Positions 22,833-34,490 of a DNA stretch of 64,000 bases are shown piece after piece (position 1 is the first letter of the stretch; every line of letters begins with the position of its first letter). The notes below the pieces were generated by a model, which was given only the letters and a program-made list of their open reading frames with translations, ran no database searches and was not told the origin of the DNA. The DNA comes from Zygnema cylindricum. Lineage: Eukaryota > Streptophyta > Zygnematophyceae > Zygnematales > Zygnemataceae. Location of the stretch: assembly GCA_037447655.1 (NCBI GenBank), contig JBBHKE010001770.1, positions 62,001 through 126,000 on the forward strand, read 5' to 3'. Position numbers and translations under genes: made by a program.

Positions 22833-23518
22833 TTATCCTTTTTTATCTTTATCATATCCTAGTAGATATCTTGGTTTTCCTTTTGGGTCGAACTTCCAGT
22901 TTGACCAATCTGTGTCTATATTGAAAACTTGACTACCGAAAACTTTTAACTGTGAAACATTTGGTTTTCGGCCTGTCCATCTCTCATACGGTGATTGGTC
23001 TTTTAATGCTGAAGTAAGAACTCTATTCTTGAGATATTTTGCAGAGTTCATTTTTTCGATCCAAAACTTGTATCCTATCTTCTTATGCGACAATATACTC
23101 GTAGCACTATCACTCGTTGTTCTATTTAATCTTTCAGCTACACCATTCTGCTTAGGATTTTCAAGAACTATCTTTTGATGTTGCAATCAATCTTCTCTCA
23201 TAAAATCCTCAAAGTGGTTAGAGGTATACTCTCCAACATTGTCACTCCTTACTCTCTTGATTGAGGTTTCATGGATTTTTTCACTCCCTGCTTTATATTG
23301 CTTAAAACATTCCTGAGCCTCTGACATATTTTTCAAAAAATACACCCTAAAATACCGAGACCAATCATCGGTGATAGTCATCATAAATATCTTCCCCCCA
23401 GGTGATGACACTCTGGCTGGCCCCCAAATATCTGTGTGTACTAAATCTAGAATTTCTTCTCCCTTATAGGTGGTTGTTTTGGGAAAGGGTAATCTTTGTG
23501 CTTTACCTTAAGCACATA
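22833..23518 (-). pseudogene. E3 integrase
   Basis: 23187-23411 has [19 protein letters not shown] and VRSDNVGEYTSNHF, with DNGG changed to DNVG. 22833-23186 has [19 protein letters not shown] (Glu kept), the [15 protein letters not shown]-like block and YERWTGRKPNVSQLKVFGS. Solo LTR E6 interrupts the GAG-pre-integrase Cys region at 23518/24570. Confidence 0.86.
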
Positions 23519-24569
23519 TGTAGAAATTGATGGTTCTTTTAGTATTTTCTAGGTCTAAAATAAAGTGCAGAAAAAAAAGCCAAGGCGGTCTGTATCTAAC
23601 TTCTCTCTCTAACTCCCACACTTGTTGCAGTCACTGAGAAGTTGGAGAGAGAGCTAGTGCCATGGCTGCCTATGCTATCCAGAGATTTACGGGGTAGTAA
23701 AGTAGTCAATTTACTAAAAGGAAAGTTGTCTCCTACAGCATTTGATCGTGGTACCTACGGATAGATAATGCCGCCGATAGTCGGTAGCCTCATCCATTTA
23801 GCCTATGATTAGTGATTAACAATATAGGGTATAAAAAATATATAAACGTTAACATATAGGCTAATTCATTTAACGACAACTATATACGAGATACATAGAG
23901 TCAGTTATGAAAAGTACGGATTAGAAGTACGCACAATAAACAAGTACTGAGCATTTGTTTCGATAGTGAAATAAATACATTGCAAATATTTATGACGGCT
24001 ATGATTGAAATCGACATTCAATCGGACGTTCGAAAATAATGACGAGATCGCGGAAGAAGATTTCGGCGGTTTATGGTCGCCACCATGTCGGATGACACGT
24101 GGCACCACGACATTGGATTTCACCATCTCCGGGGATTACGGAAACGAATCCAAAAAAGACACGTGTCGACATTTTGGTCATATCGTACAATGTTCGTATA
24201 TAAAATACACCGGCAGCTGTACCATTCTCTACGGTAGAGTAATATGATTGGTGTTGTACATCAGTAGATAGAGTTTTAAAGAGAGATAGGACTTCGAAAA
24301 TTTTGGTAGATAGGACCCTCTCCCCCAGAGAGCTTCAGTACAAAAGGTCAAAATTGACCCTCCATAACTTACTGCTCTGGGGAGCAAATTCAAAGATTCT
24401 TTTTGCTATCGACTCATGGGAGTCTTCCCTTCACACAGGTGAAGGTAGTCAAAGTTTTTGTTTGCTAGGGTGGCAGTTATTCGTGATGAAAAACAAAAGG
24501 GTCAAGGTTATCCTAGAGGCTTCGTGTGAGCTGCCTACTTTGAGGTCATATGGAGGACTCACAGTTGCA
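23519..24569 (+). repeat. Solo type A LTR E6, plus strand (1051 bp)
   Basis: A complete LTR from TGTAGAAATTG to cagttgCA with no internal region. It is flanked by acata (23514-23518) and acatc (24570-24574), a near-perfect 5-bp duplication. It lies inside E3 in opposite orientation and is probably the product of LTR-LTR recombination. A minus-strand tRNA-like unit with TTTT lies at 23717-23812. Confidence 0.88.
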
Positions 24570-25225
24570 ACATCCACTACAATCACGTAGATTCTCACTT
24601 TTATTGAGCTATATCCCTTCACCTACTCTCACCTTTTCATCTCTCTTAACAATTCTAGATTCACATGCCCAAGCCTGTTATGCCATAACATTATATCATA
24701 AATACCTGTATAATTAAGTTTCTTCTTTTCATTACTTAAAATCAGCCTAAACATCCCTTGGCTACCTTTTTCAGCAATAAAATAAACTTCTCCCTCAAAC
24801 TAGTGGTAAAGACTCCTTTCCTAGTGCTAGTATCAAAACCCTTGTCATCTAATAGAGATGTAGAGTTAAGGTTTTTTTTTCAGCTCCGGAATAAATAATA
24901 CATCGGAGAATGTAACTATAGATATCTTTCCTTCTACTAACACTTTCAGATCTACTGATCCTACAAGAGTATTAATGACTATCCCCCCATCCCCGTACTC
25001 TATCTCTATGGTGGGAATCTTTCTTATCTTAGTGAACAATTGTTTATCCTTACATATGTGCATGGATGCACGTGAATCTACAATACAGCTTGCTTCACCT
25101 TTCAATTCAGCGAAAGCACATTTATGATTTCGTGGAATTTCGACCTCATTTTTCACTTCCAGCTCCTCATCCAATAGGAGTTCATCGTTCTCGTCCTCGG
25201 ATTCCGCCTCATGTGCGCGTGTCAC
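24570..25225 (-). pseudogene. E3 protease and GAG-pre-integrase
   Basis: 24866-25225 shows the acidic linker and the protease region CIVDSRASMHICKD, so DSGA reads DSRA. IEIEYGDGGIVINTLVGSVD and [19 protein letters not shown] follow. The catalytic loop is damaged and the frame downstream is lost. Confidence 0.85.
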
Positions 25226-26235
25226 AAGGGCTTTTTTCTTTCATCTGGGGGGTCCATCGGTTTGCCCCTCCTTTAACGGCAGCTTGGTTAACCTAGTGCA
25301 TTCAACCATATAACGCCGTGGTTTCCAACAAAAATTGCACAAACCCTTGGGAGTCCTTGGTCCGAACTCTTGAAGCTGATTTTTCTGCCTCTTCCCTTGA
25401 TAATATCCAACCACGATCTTATAATCATTGTTCCTCCAATCAGTCTCAGCTACGAAGGCTTGCCCACTCTTTCCTCCCTTTCGGATCTCAAATGTATTCT
25501 CCCGAACAAGAATCATCCCTACCACTGAATTCCAAATCCACCTTGAGTCCGCCAAGTTCTGCACACGGTTGATTATATCCTCGAACTCATCGAGTAACTT
25601 CATCAATAAACACTTTATCTTCTCCTTTTCTCTAAATACTTTTCCAGCACTTTCTAGTTCCATGAAAAATGTAGTAAGTTTATTGCAAAAATCCAACATC
25701 TTTCCCCCTTTGTATACATATTCCTTAATTTTTTGATTAGCCAACTGTTGTGGCTGAATCGTACCACTTCTGTTCATCTCTATGAGAGCCACCCAAAGAT
25801 CGGATGCCCTCTTTTTTGCAAATGAGGAGATGCAAGCCCTTGAGTAAAATGGCGGAGGATGAAGTGCTTTGCCCCCATATTGTTGAAGTCCCATGCATCA
25901 GTATCATTCTCCTTGTTCCTCGGAATAGGTGACATGAATGTCGAGCCAGTTGCTATTAGTGTGATCGTCTTCTTCTCTTTTCTCTTGTCCACCACCTCCC
26001 ATTTCTTTGTCTCCTCCGTTAAAGATAGATCTGCATCTTTGGTGAATATGCTTTCTCCCAACCCTGGAGGGATCCCAAGACTTGATGGACGCCTCACTTG
26101 TCCACTCACTATTCCCTAAAACTATTTCTCACATAGAGCTCTTGTCATCATACTTTCGTAGTATATGAAGCCAACTCCATTGAAGATGGGCATTGTACAG
26201 GGTGGGCCCATAACCAGTAACTTTGAGACCTCCAT
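25226..26235 (-). pseudogene. E3 gag
   Basis: The ATG (26235-26233) lies in the 5' LTR. 25780-26109 reads MSGQVRRPSSLGIPPGLGES through HFILRHFTQGLASPHLQ. 25241-25894 reads RASDLWVALIEMNRSGTIQPQQ, the middle gag block, and a zinc-knuckle remnant CNFCWKPRRYMVEC in which the His is replaced. Confidence 0.85.
26201..26215 (-). other. E3 primer-binding site (half-tRNA iMet type)
   Basis: The minus strand reads ggttatgggcccacc directly next to the LTR end, a perfect 15-base match to the plant tRNA-iMet anticodon arm. Confidence 0.85.
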
Positions 26236-27249
26236 AGGTCCTCAGAGTTGGCAGCTCACACGAAGACCCAAGGATAATTGTGACCCCTTTGTGTTTGAGC
26301 AAGTATAACTTCCACCCTGACAAACAAAAGATTTGACCATCTTCTTTTTTGTGAAGGTAAGACTACCTTGAGTCTATAGGAAATAGAATCTATGAATTTA
26401 CCCCCATGAGCAGTAAGTTATGAAGGGTCAAAGTTGACCTTTTGTACAGAAGCTCTCTAGGAGAGAGGGTCCAATCAATCAAATTTTTCTAAGTCTTATC
26501 TCTCTCTAAAACTCTATCTACTGAACTACAGCACCAATCCCAATAGTGTATCGTACATAAAAGTACAGGTGCCGTTGTACTTTTTGTACAGTCATTGTAC
26601 AACATGGCCAAATAGTCGACACATGTCAATTTCTGATTCGTTCATAGAATCCGTGGAGATGCTGTAATCCAATGTGATTGTGCCACGTGGCGATTGATGT
26701 GACATCGACCGCAAACCGCCAAAAACCTATTGCGCGATCTCGGCATGCTTTGTGGCCGTCTGATTAAGCCGGATTATAATCGTGGCCGTCATAAATACTT
26801 GCACAATATTTGTTTCGCGTTCGAAACAAAATGCGCGGTATCCGTTTCGGATGTGCCGTACGCCCTACACTACAAACTGTATTTATGCCTAATATCCCCT
26901 TGAATGAAGATAGCCGACGTGTTAACATTTAACTAACTATCAAACCCTATATCATATATCTCTGGTTTAGACTAGTTCGCTAAGGGTACCGGCTACCGTC
27001 TGCTTTGGCGGACGGTAGGTATCAGGTTCAAATCTTGTGCCCGTCAAGTTTATTTTGTAAAAATCTACTAACCTAATATTTGTCCCCGTCGGGATAGCAT
27101 AGGCGGCCATGGCTCTATCTCCCTTTTCAACTTTGAGTGACTGCGACAAGTGTGGGAGCTAGAGAGTGGAGTTTGAGGCAGACTGCCTTTGCTTCTTTTC
27201 TGCATTTTACAAAACCTAGAAAATACTAAAATAACCTTTAATTCCTACA
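26216..27249 (-). repeat. E3 5' LTR (type A, 1034 bp)
   Basis: It pairs with 9400-10434. A tRNA-like unit lies at 26969-27056 on the plus strand (ttcgctaaggg, then aggttcaaatctt, then TTTT). Confidence 0.88.
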
Positions 27250-27852
27250 AATAATGCTTATTATGTTGGTGTTCCTAAGTTGATGATTTGGCATAAACGA
27301 TTAGGGCAAGTGCATTTTGATAGATTGAGGGAAATGAAAAAGCTTGGGGTAGTAGAAGTCATTCAGTTGCGGGATAATGAAATGATGAATGATTGTAGTG
27401 GCTGTTCTCAAGGTAAGGCTCACAGCCTTCCATTTCCCAAAGCCGCCACATATAGAGGTAAGAAAGTACAAGATCTAGTCCACACTGATACCTGGGGAAA
27501 TGCGAAAGTGCCTTCGGTTGGAGGAAAGAGGTTTATGTTGACAATAACTGATGACTGGTCTACATACTATAGAGTGTACTTCCTAAAAACAAAGTTTGAA
27601 ACATCAACTTACTTCAAAGAATATAAAGCTTGGAGTGAGAAGTTTTATAAGAACCCCTATTAAGAGGATAATGAGTGATAATGGGGGGGAATATACCTCT
27701 AACTAGTTTGAGTAATACTTGAGAGATGAGGGAGTTCAGCACCAGAAAACCGTACCATATAACCCGGAACAAAATGGGGTAGTTGAGAGGTTGAACCGAA
27801 CACTAGGAGATAGTGCATGTAGTATGTTGGCCGACAAAAATATAGGAAAGAG
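27250..27852 (+). pseudogene. Copia integrase fragment E7, plus strand
   Basis: It starts abruptly after the E3 LTR with the GAG-pre-integrase block MIWHKRLGQVHFDRLREMKK and CSGCSQGKAHSLPFPK. HTDTWG (first Asp), [27 protein letters not shown] (second Asp, after a TAA at 27661) and EQNGVVERLNRTL (Glu) follow. It ends at about 27852, where type B LTR sequence in the opposite orientation begins. Both junctions look like rearrangement breakpoints. Confidence 0.85.
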
Positions 27853-28000
27853 ACAACCTCTCTCTCTTACCTTCAGTGACTACAACAAGTATGGGGGCTA
27901 GAGAGCGGAGGTGGAGGCAGGCTGTCCGTCCTTTTTCTTTTCCTTTTATAAAAACATATTTAAACCTAGAAAATACTCTAAAAATCTATAAATTTCAACT
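27853..28000 (-). repeat. Type B LTR start, truncated
   Basis: It matches the U3 end of the E2 LTRs (cttcagtgactacaacaag to aatttcaac). Confidence 0.75.
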
Positions 28001-28479
28001 GTTCCTCCTCCCATCTTCTCTGGTATCCAATAGTATGGTGCAACGTGACGTCGCGTGACGCTATTCCCAAAGGCCGCTGAAAGTTTATTGCGAATGGCGG
28101 CTGCAATTGTGGCCATTCGATCATTTGTATTTATGCGGCTTTGATTCGCTTCCATGCATGAATTGATTAATGAGTGTTTTTGTTAGTCTGCTGCAAATTA
28201 GTCCGTTTAATAAATAGACGAATATGCGTGAAACGTAATACGAATATCGTTTCGCTAGTGCCTTAATGGATAAGGCTTGGGTCTAGATAGTTAACCGTAG
28301 ACCTTGGTTCAAATCCAGCCAGAGGCAATATTTTGCTACAAATAGTAAAATACCTTCTATTTCATTCTGCCTCCTTCTAAGTGGCGCGGCAGCCATGGCG
28401 TGCCTTTCGTTCTCTCTTTCTCTCTCTTTACATTCTAACTACAATATAGAAGTGAACTATTAATTACCTCTTTTCAACA
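28001..28479 (-). repeat. Type C LTR, U3 half, truncated
   Basis: It matches the first half of the E5 LTRs in reverse complement, ending ttaattacctcttttcaaca. Confidence 0.8.
28258..28334 (+). other. tRNA-like unit in type C LTR, best preserved
   Basis: tgccttaatggataaggc gives an Arg-tRNA-like D arm. A T arm with B box ggttcaaatcc follows, then a 3' arm aggca that pairs with the 5' tgcct as an acceptor-like stem. TTTT at 28331-28334 follows. It is antisense to the LTR. No convincing anticodon arm is visible. Confidence 0.6.
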
Positions 28480-29300
28480 GTATGTTTCCAAAAATGAATG
28501 TTGACAAAGCCAAGAGTTGATCCTGGTACCTACAATCCGTCAAGGAATGCAATAACTAGTAGCAATATCTATTTACTCTAGAGCTAGTACTAGAACATGT
28601 AGGGTTTGATAAATATTTAAATAGTTAAATGTGGACTAGTTCATTTAACGGAAAATATTAACGTAGTGCATAGATACAGTTATACATACTATAGAGCATA
28701 GTTTAAGGTATTGTATGAAACGGATACCGCGCGTTTATTTCGACCGCGAAACAAATACTGCGCGTCTATTTTCAACGGTTAGAAATATAGCCGGATTTGA
28801 TCGGACGGCCACGATAAGCGCTGCGATCGCGAAATATGTACTTTTGGCGTTTTATGGTCATCGCCACGTCAAATGACACGTGGCATCTCAACATTGGATT
28901 GCACCGAATCTGGAGATTACGGGAACAAATACGGATATGACATGTGTCGTCATTTCGGCCATATCTTACGATGGTCGTACAAAAAGTACACCAACACATG
29001 TACTTTTATGTAAAGCACAGTAAAGTGATTAGTGCCGTACGTCAGTAGATAGAGTCTTAGAGAGAGATATGACTTGGAATATTTCTGGTAGGTAGCCTCC
29101 TCTCCCAGGGGGCATCTTGTATAAAAGACATACTTTGGCTAGCTATAACTATCAATTTACTTGAACATTTTCAGTGATTCATTTTGCTGCGGACTCAAAG
29201 GAGTCCATGCTACGCAAGGGGGTAATTGGTCAGAGTTTTTGCCTGCCAGGGTGGCTGCATTTCTAAGGGGAATTCAAAGTGGGTGAATATGTTCAAAACT
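28480..29300 (+). repeat. Type A LTR fragment, plus strand, head missing
   Basis: It runs from the tRNA-like zone (ttgatcctggtacctac on plus) through the GTAC cluster (about 28970-29045) to the gtttttgcctgccagggtgg block. After that similarity fades, and the terminal CA is not recognisable. Confidence 0.7.
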
Positions 29301-29475
29301 CATATTCTAACTTTGCATTCTGTGGTGGAACTGAGCACAGAGAAAGTCTTAATTCACACGGGTGAAGCTCTATTGGGGTTCTGATTATCAAAGGGTCAAA
29401 CATTTGGGTTTTTTATTAACTTCGAGTCGACACTATCTAGATAAGCTTCCTTGGACTTGCGAATTATATGGGGGG
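29301..29475. other. Unassigned DNA between LTR fragment and RT fragment
   Basis: No protein or LTR similarity is visible. Confidence 0.3.
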
Positions 29476-29890
29476 AATGGACCCCCTAGAATTAAATATT
29501 CCTCTCTCTTCACTCCCCTCAAACACTTTCTTTAGATCCATGGGAGTAGAACATCTGTTTGCTTTTTCCATCTGAATTTTTTTTAGCATATTACCGATTG
29601 CTTCTTTCTGAGTGAGTCTTTAAATCTTATTCCCTCTATCTCTCTCCATCTGAATTCCCAAAATGTACTTTGCTTCGCCGAGATCTTTTATATCAATACA
29701 GCTTCTAAGATCCCGTTTTAGTTGTCTAATCTTAGCTAACGACTTGCTTAAGACTAACAAATCATCCCTATAAATAGCAATAAATATCACGTTATTCTCA
29801 TCCTCAAATAAATGTATGGAGTGATCTGCACTAATTCTGGTATACCCCAAACAGGTCATAAATTCGTCTAGCTTTATATTCTATTGTCGT
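29476..29890 (-). pseudogene. Copia RT fragment E8
   Basis: The minus strand translates to MTCLGYTRISADHSIHLFED, the active-site region YRDDLLVLSKS (YVDD changed to YRDD) and EAKYILGIQMERDRGNKI. It is closest to E5 (CIDIKDLGEAK). Both ends are truncated. Confidence 0.82.
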
Positions 29891-29904
29891 GGGTGTCATG
29901 CCGC

Positions 29905-30165
29905 ATTTTGTTGGTTGCACGCGCAAACGATATCATGCCCGCACGCGCGATATTCGGCGTTCGCGCACTATATAATGCACGCAAGCGAGGTATTTCGGAT
30001 GCACTCACGGTATATCGCACGCACGCGCGGTATTTTGCCTGCACGCGCGGTATTTTGCATGCACGCGCGTTTTAAGCCATGCTTGCGCGATTTTATGCAT
30101 GCACACGCGATTTCATGCATGCACGCACGATTTTATACACGCACGCCTAGCTTTTTCGTTCGCAC
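29905..30165. repeat. Degenerate 20-bp CpG-rich minisatellite
   Basis: The tandem unit approximates tgcacgcgcggtattttgca. It is clear from about 30020 to 30140 and more diverged to the left. It is rich in alternating purine-pyrimidine steps (gcatgcacgcgcg). Open frames across it are only a by-product of the repeat. Confidence 0.75.
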
Positions 30166-31090
30166 GTGCGAAATTTCGCGTCACTTTATTTATTTATATG
30201 TTTTTTAAACCGTACTAATTTCGTGTGATACTTTTCATTTTGTGCGCACGTATTTCGATTTCGAGTATTTCGTGCGGTATTCTTTGTTTCGTGCATATGC
30301 TTGTGATTTTGATATATGGACGCGGAGTATCGTTTGCCGCCGAATCGCGATTTCCGGGAGTATTGGTGATGCTTCGATTCCTTCTATTTATTTAAGTCGG
30401 GAACCCATGTAGGTTTGCGCATACATGTAGTTAGGAAGGGTTTTTACCCTTGGACAGTGGATTTTGTCAGGCGTACGGCAGATGATGTTGGCCGTCTATT
30501 GGCCAACATCTTATGTAGTGTCATGCATGTAAAGTAGGCTAAACGTAGGCTAGTTTTGCTTAGGCCTAGTGTAGCTCCTACTTAGGCTAATTCTCACACT
30601 TAGGGAATTTTAGCTTTTGGACAAGAATTTTCTCATGGCGGTTAAGCTTCTCTCTTGCTCTCTCTCACAGATTGCTCACGTTTTCTCTCTCTTATTGCTA
30701 GCTAGTTGTAGAGGCTAGATAGGTTAAGAACATTTACCTTTGTTTTCTGCCCGCGCTTTATAATCCACACGGCTCAAAGCCAAGTCCGGAAGGTTTCCCT
30801 CCAACTTGCGTCATTTTTGGGAAGTGGTGGAGTGAAGTTCGTGTGGAGAGGCATCCAGATCTAGCTGCGCCTTCTACGGGCAGCAGAACATTTTGGAGTG
30901 TTTGTGTTTGTTTTGTTTGCATTTCGGTTGGGAGTGGGGAAGTGAATTTTGACCGGTTTTGGGAATTTTCTTTGTTTGGTTGAAATTGTTTATTTGCTTT
31001 GCTGCCTCTTCGAGATAACTCTTGTAGAGAATACGATAGAGACCCGAGAGCCTAGTGGCTACCTCGTGGCTTAGTATTCTTGTCTCCAAG
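30166..31090. other. Unassigned low-coding DNA, possibly an LTR or leader of a gypsy element
   Basis: There is no open frame of note. CT-rich tracts lie at 30640-30700. It precedes a plus-strand gag region after inserted LTR fragments, so it could be the 5' LTR or leader of that element. That is inference from position only. Confidence 0.3.
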
Positions 31091-31527
31091 GATTAAAGAA
31101 GCGAATTTAGATATAACACGTGTCGACATTTAGGCCATGTCGTACAATATCTGTACATAATGTACACCGACAGCTGTACTTTTGTGTATGGAAGTGCAAT
31201 ATAATTGGTGCCGTACATCAGTAGATAGAGTTTTAGAGAGAGATAGGACTTAGAAAAATTTGTTAGATAGGACCCTCTCTCCCACAGAGCTTTTGTATAA
31301 AAAGGTCAACTTTGACTCTCCATAACTAACTGCTTAGGGGAGCAAATTCAGAGATTCTTTTTGCTATCGACTCAGGGGAGTCTTGCCTTCACAGAGGTGG
31401 AGGTGGTCATAGTTTTTGTCTGCTAGGCTGGTAGTTATTTTTGCTAAAACACAAAGGGGTCAGGGTTATCGTAGAGGCTTTTTGGAAGCCGTCCATTCTG
31501 AAAACCTATAGAGGTCTCAGAGTTGCA
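31091..31527 (+). repeat. Type A LTR, downstream part, plus strand
   Basis: It begins within the G-box/GTAC block and ends ggtctcagagttgCA. It carries a good TATA-like ttgtataaaaagg at about 31290. Confidence 0.82.
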
Positions 31528-32206
31528 TGTATACTATAGAAAGGTACTAGGGTCGATGTACTTTTTGTACGGGCTATGTACGACAAAGCCATGGAGTGGA
31601 CGTCTGTCTCCTTCACACTTATCCTCGCGCCCCCCAGGATTCGCGCTTTTCAATGATATCTTGACACGTATTGACAAGTCCTGTCATGTTTGAAACCCCC
31701 AAGGCGGTCATTCTGAGATCTCGGCGATGATGAGGGCCGTCGGATCCAAATCGGCTTCTAATGCTTTCCGTTCAAAATAACAAATGTCCGATACATTTGT
31801 TTCGTGCATACTAAAACTCAACTAGTTTCTATGTCCTCAATGTGTTATTCCGTTAATCGAATAAATGATCTAGCTAGTGTTTAAATAGGTATCAAACCAT
31901 ATGTTTCCTAACGGACTACTACGACAGACCAGTAAGAGCTGACGGCTACGCCTCGCTTTGTCGGTCGGACGTTTGAGTCCTGTCGAACTCAACCTTTTTG
32001 TTGAGAGTGACTTAGGTCACTCTTTAGCCCTACCTAAAGAGCTAAGGCAGCCATGGCTCCACCGCCCTCTCTCTCCTTCAATGACTACAACAAGTATGGG
32101 GGCTAGAGAGAGAAGATGGAGGCAGGCTGCGTACGCTTTTTCTTTTAGCTTATTCTAATCAATTAAGACCTAGAAAATATCTCCGGTAAATCTAGTGATT
32201 TCAACA
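31528..32206 (-). repeat. Type B LTR, truncated, minus strand
   Basis: It matches the solo LTR 44376-45179 over its U3/middle part and ends gatttcaaca. A tRNA-like unit with B-box-like gtttgagtcctg and T5 lies at 31917-31998. Confidence 0.8.
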
Positions 32207-32279
32207 AGATCTACCAGGTAACATGACAGCCGCATCCAGTGAGCGTCCTACCTTTGTCTTGGTGGCGTGATATTTCACT

Positions 32280-34490
32280 ATGGAGGCCGTGGTGCAACAA
32301 CAACTTGATCGGAGACTACACATTTCCCTCGGACTGTCCACTCCTCAACCATCACCACCTCAGGCCTCCTCTCCTTCACCATCATTTTCTCTAGCTGCAG
32401 CAGTCCGTGGGTCACCGGACCCTCCTGTCTTACCCTACAAATACGACGTCCCCGCCTAAACACCTCCTCACAGGCACTCCCCATCTTCTTGCTCAGGAAC
32501 TCCTCCTCCCGAGACCTCCAAGGGGCGGCCATGGAGATAAACACCTTTTCTTCAAAGCCCCCAATCGTCTCTGTCTCAGCCACAATCCATTCCCCAACAT
32601 CCTTTGAACAGACCTCATCCCTCCATCCCATCGGCGGAGATGATTCTCAGGGAGGAACAAGCCTCTCTTAGATATAAAGGAGCAGACTATCAAACATTTC
32701 CTTCAAGAGCAAGACCTTCTTCAGCGAGGAACTTCTGTTGTAGCTAGCGCCCTTCCTTTTGGAGGAGGGTCCACTTCAAATCTCAAGACTTCAGATCCCG
32801 TAGCAATCTCACCGTCGTACTGCGTCAGTCCCACGTGATAGGCCTCACCATGGTTTACCAGTCGTATCGAGGAAGAAAGGAGTATGGGGGACATCTGGAT
32901 CTTCACAGGGGAAACCTCGAGAATTACTTTTTCTGATTTTGAATTGCTGTGGAAATCTTTCACGCAGTCCAAAATTAAAAAATACAGGGGAGGGGCCATC
33001 CCAAGGGATTTTGAGACAACCTTTTTTCATATGATGGTCACCTATCTAGCCGGAGGCGCTTTGGCCAACTATAATGAGCGTCAACCCTTGCTGATGGCTC
33101 CTAACATCAAAATATCAAATCTGGCTCTTGACGCTAAAGCCCTTCTGGCCTCAGCCGACCTGCCTACCGCCGCAGCAGTTCGTGTCACCTCTACTTTCAT
33201 TATAGACATGAAACTGCAAGCCTAAGGTAGGGCCTATGGCAACCATCTATAGGTCGTGCAAGCAGCCGAGGTAGCCACCCGAATGGATTACAACCCAATT
33301 TCTTAAACTACTCTTCTGGACGCTTGGAGACTCTTTTATACAGAAAGAAACGAAATTGCAATCAAGGAGTTCACAAAATTTCGATGTTTGAAAAATGAAA
33401 CTCCGTAAACGTTGTTCAACCGCCTCTCAACCTCGGTCAGAAGACCAAGCTATCTACAATTGATACCCAAGCCATGGCAACCAAATACTATGTCGTTGTT
33501 CGACATTCATTCAGGCCAATAGGACAAGGAACTCTAGATAATTGAATCGCCAATTAGGCTATCCACCACAAGAATCCCATGGCTCAAGAAATTTCATTGA
33601 CTTCAATGAAGTTATATGATCATTAAGTACATAGCAAGGCAAGGGAAAAGGTTGTTACTAGCAAAGTGCGAGCCAACTTTGCAGGTTTTAAGGGGGAATC
33701 CTCTCTTAACCAAGAGGAACAAACATAACTTTAAGCTTTGCGGAAGCTTAAAAGAAAACATGAAGTTGAGGCCAAAACCGAGTGCGCAATGGGTGCTGAT
33801 GAAAAATTTTATCTATACAATTGCCTGAACTGGAACTAAACCGGTCACGGGTGGAAACGATGCCTTGGAAGCTCAATGCAGAACTGGCTATTAAGTAAAA
33901 GGAATTTGAGAAAAAACGAGCAGAAAGAACCCGGAAGCAGCAAGAACCGAGGCAGAGAGGCAGAGAAGGGGCCGACCGTTCACCAAAGAAACTTATAAAC
34001 CTACCCCGCGCTCCGAATCTGCTAAGATGTCTCAATCCTAGAAACGACAAATCAGACTTCCTAAATATGACGATGCTCGAATCTCAAATGAGCTAAGGGG
34101 GAAATATACAACTGCGCGTTCAAAACGTGAGGCTTATGGGTTCATGGGCCTTAAAGAACGGCAATGTTTTTATAAGAATGGGGTCCCAAAAAAAATGATG
34201 CAATATGCCTTGTTCACGTGCGAAAGGGAAACAACCGTTAATCCTCTGCCATTGCAACTTTTGTATCATTGGGGACATTGATCTCCCGATAAACCGGGAC
34301 CAAATAGACTGACGCCGGAACATATTATTCAGCAACAGAGTACTCAATTGGCCGCCATGGCAACAAAATTGGCCGCTCTCCGCTTGGGATCCAATGCCGG
34401 CGAACCTCAACCTCTGACGCCTACTCAAAAATTCCAAAAGCAAAAACAAGAACTCTTGTTTTTAGAAAGCTTTAGTCCTCTCTCTTTCTA
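32280..34490 (+). pseudogene. Degenerate gypsy-like gag
   Basis: The ATG at 32280 opens MEAVVQQQLDRRLHISLGLS and a Pro/Ser-rich region, followed by many stops and frameshifts. 32884-33225 is open (GDIWIFTGETSRITFSDFEL, LASADLPTAAAV). A capsid-like LLDAWRLFYTERNEIAIKEF lies at about 33310. At 33822-33863 the spacing C-x2-[W]-x4-H-x4-C is a CCHC knuckle with the second Cys changed to Trp and one stop. A basic tail and the repeat-free region ISNELRGKYTTARSKREAYG (about 34080) follow. Gypsy assignment rests on the knuckle and layout. It may be gag of the same family as the pol at 46.8-52.5 kb. Confidence 0.5.

Larger units (their letters stand above)
9400..27249 (-). mobile_element. Copia retrotransposon E3 (type A LTRs), interrupted
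   Basis: The 3' LTR (9400-10434) and 5' LTR (26216-27249) are a matching pair of about 1035 bp. The internal region is split into 10435-11118, 21495-23518 and 24570-26215 by E4 and by solo LTR E6. The primer site 26201-26215 is a perfect 15-base match to plant tRNA-iMet. The coding region is badly decayed. The flanks do not give a clean TSD: CAAAT lies left, and CAAAT occurs at 27248-27252 only if the terminal CA of the LTR was lost. Confidence 0.88.

Noticed and set aside
24866-25225. LINE or DNA-transposon coding sequence
   Set aside because: All RT and integrase fragments outside 46.8-52.5 kb match Ty1/copia order and motifs. No endonuclease or transposase motif was found.
28258-28334. 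A functional cellular tRNA gene
   Set aside because: The same unit recurs at the same position in nearly all LTRs, with weak or missing anticodon and acceptor arms, so it is an LTR component rather than a host tRNA gene.
29915-30208. Protein-coding ORF across the CpG-rich region
   Set aside because: The translation only repeats the 20-bp unit in shifting frames. There is no codon structure or domain.
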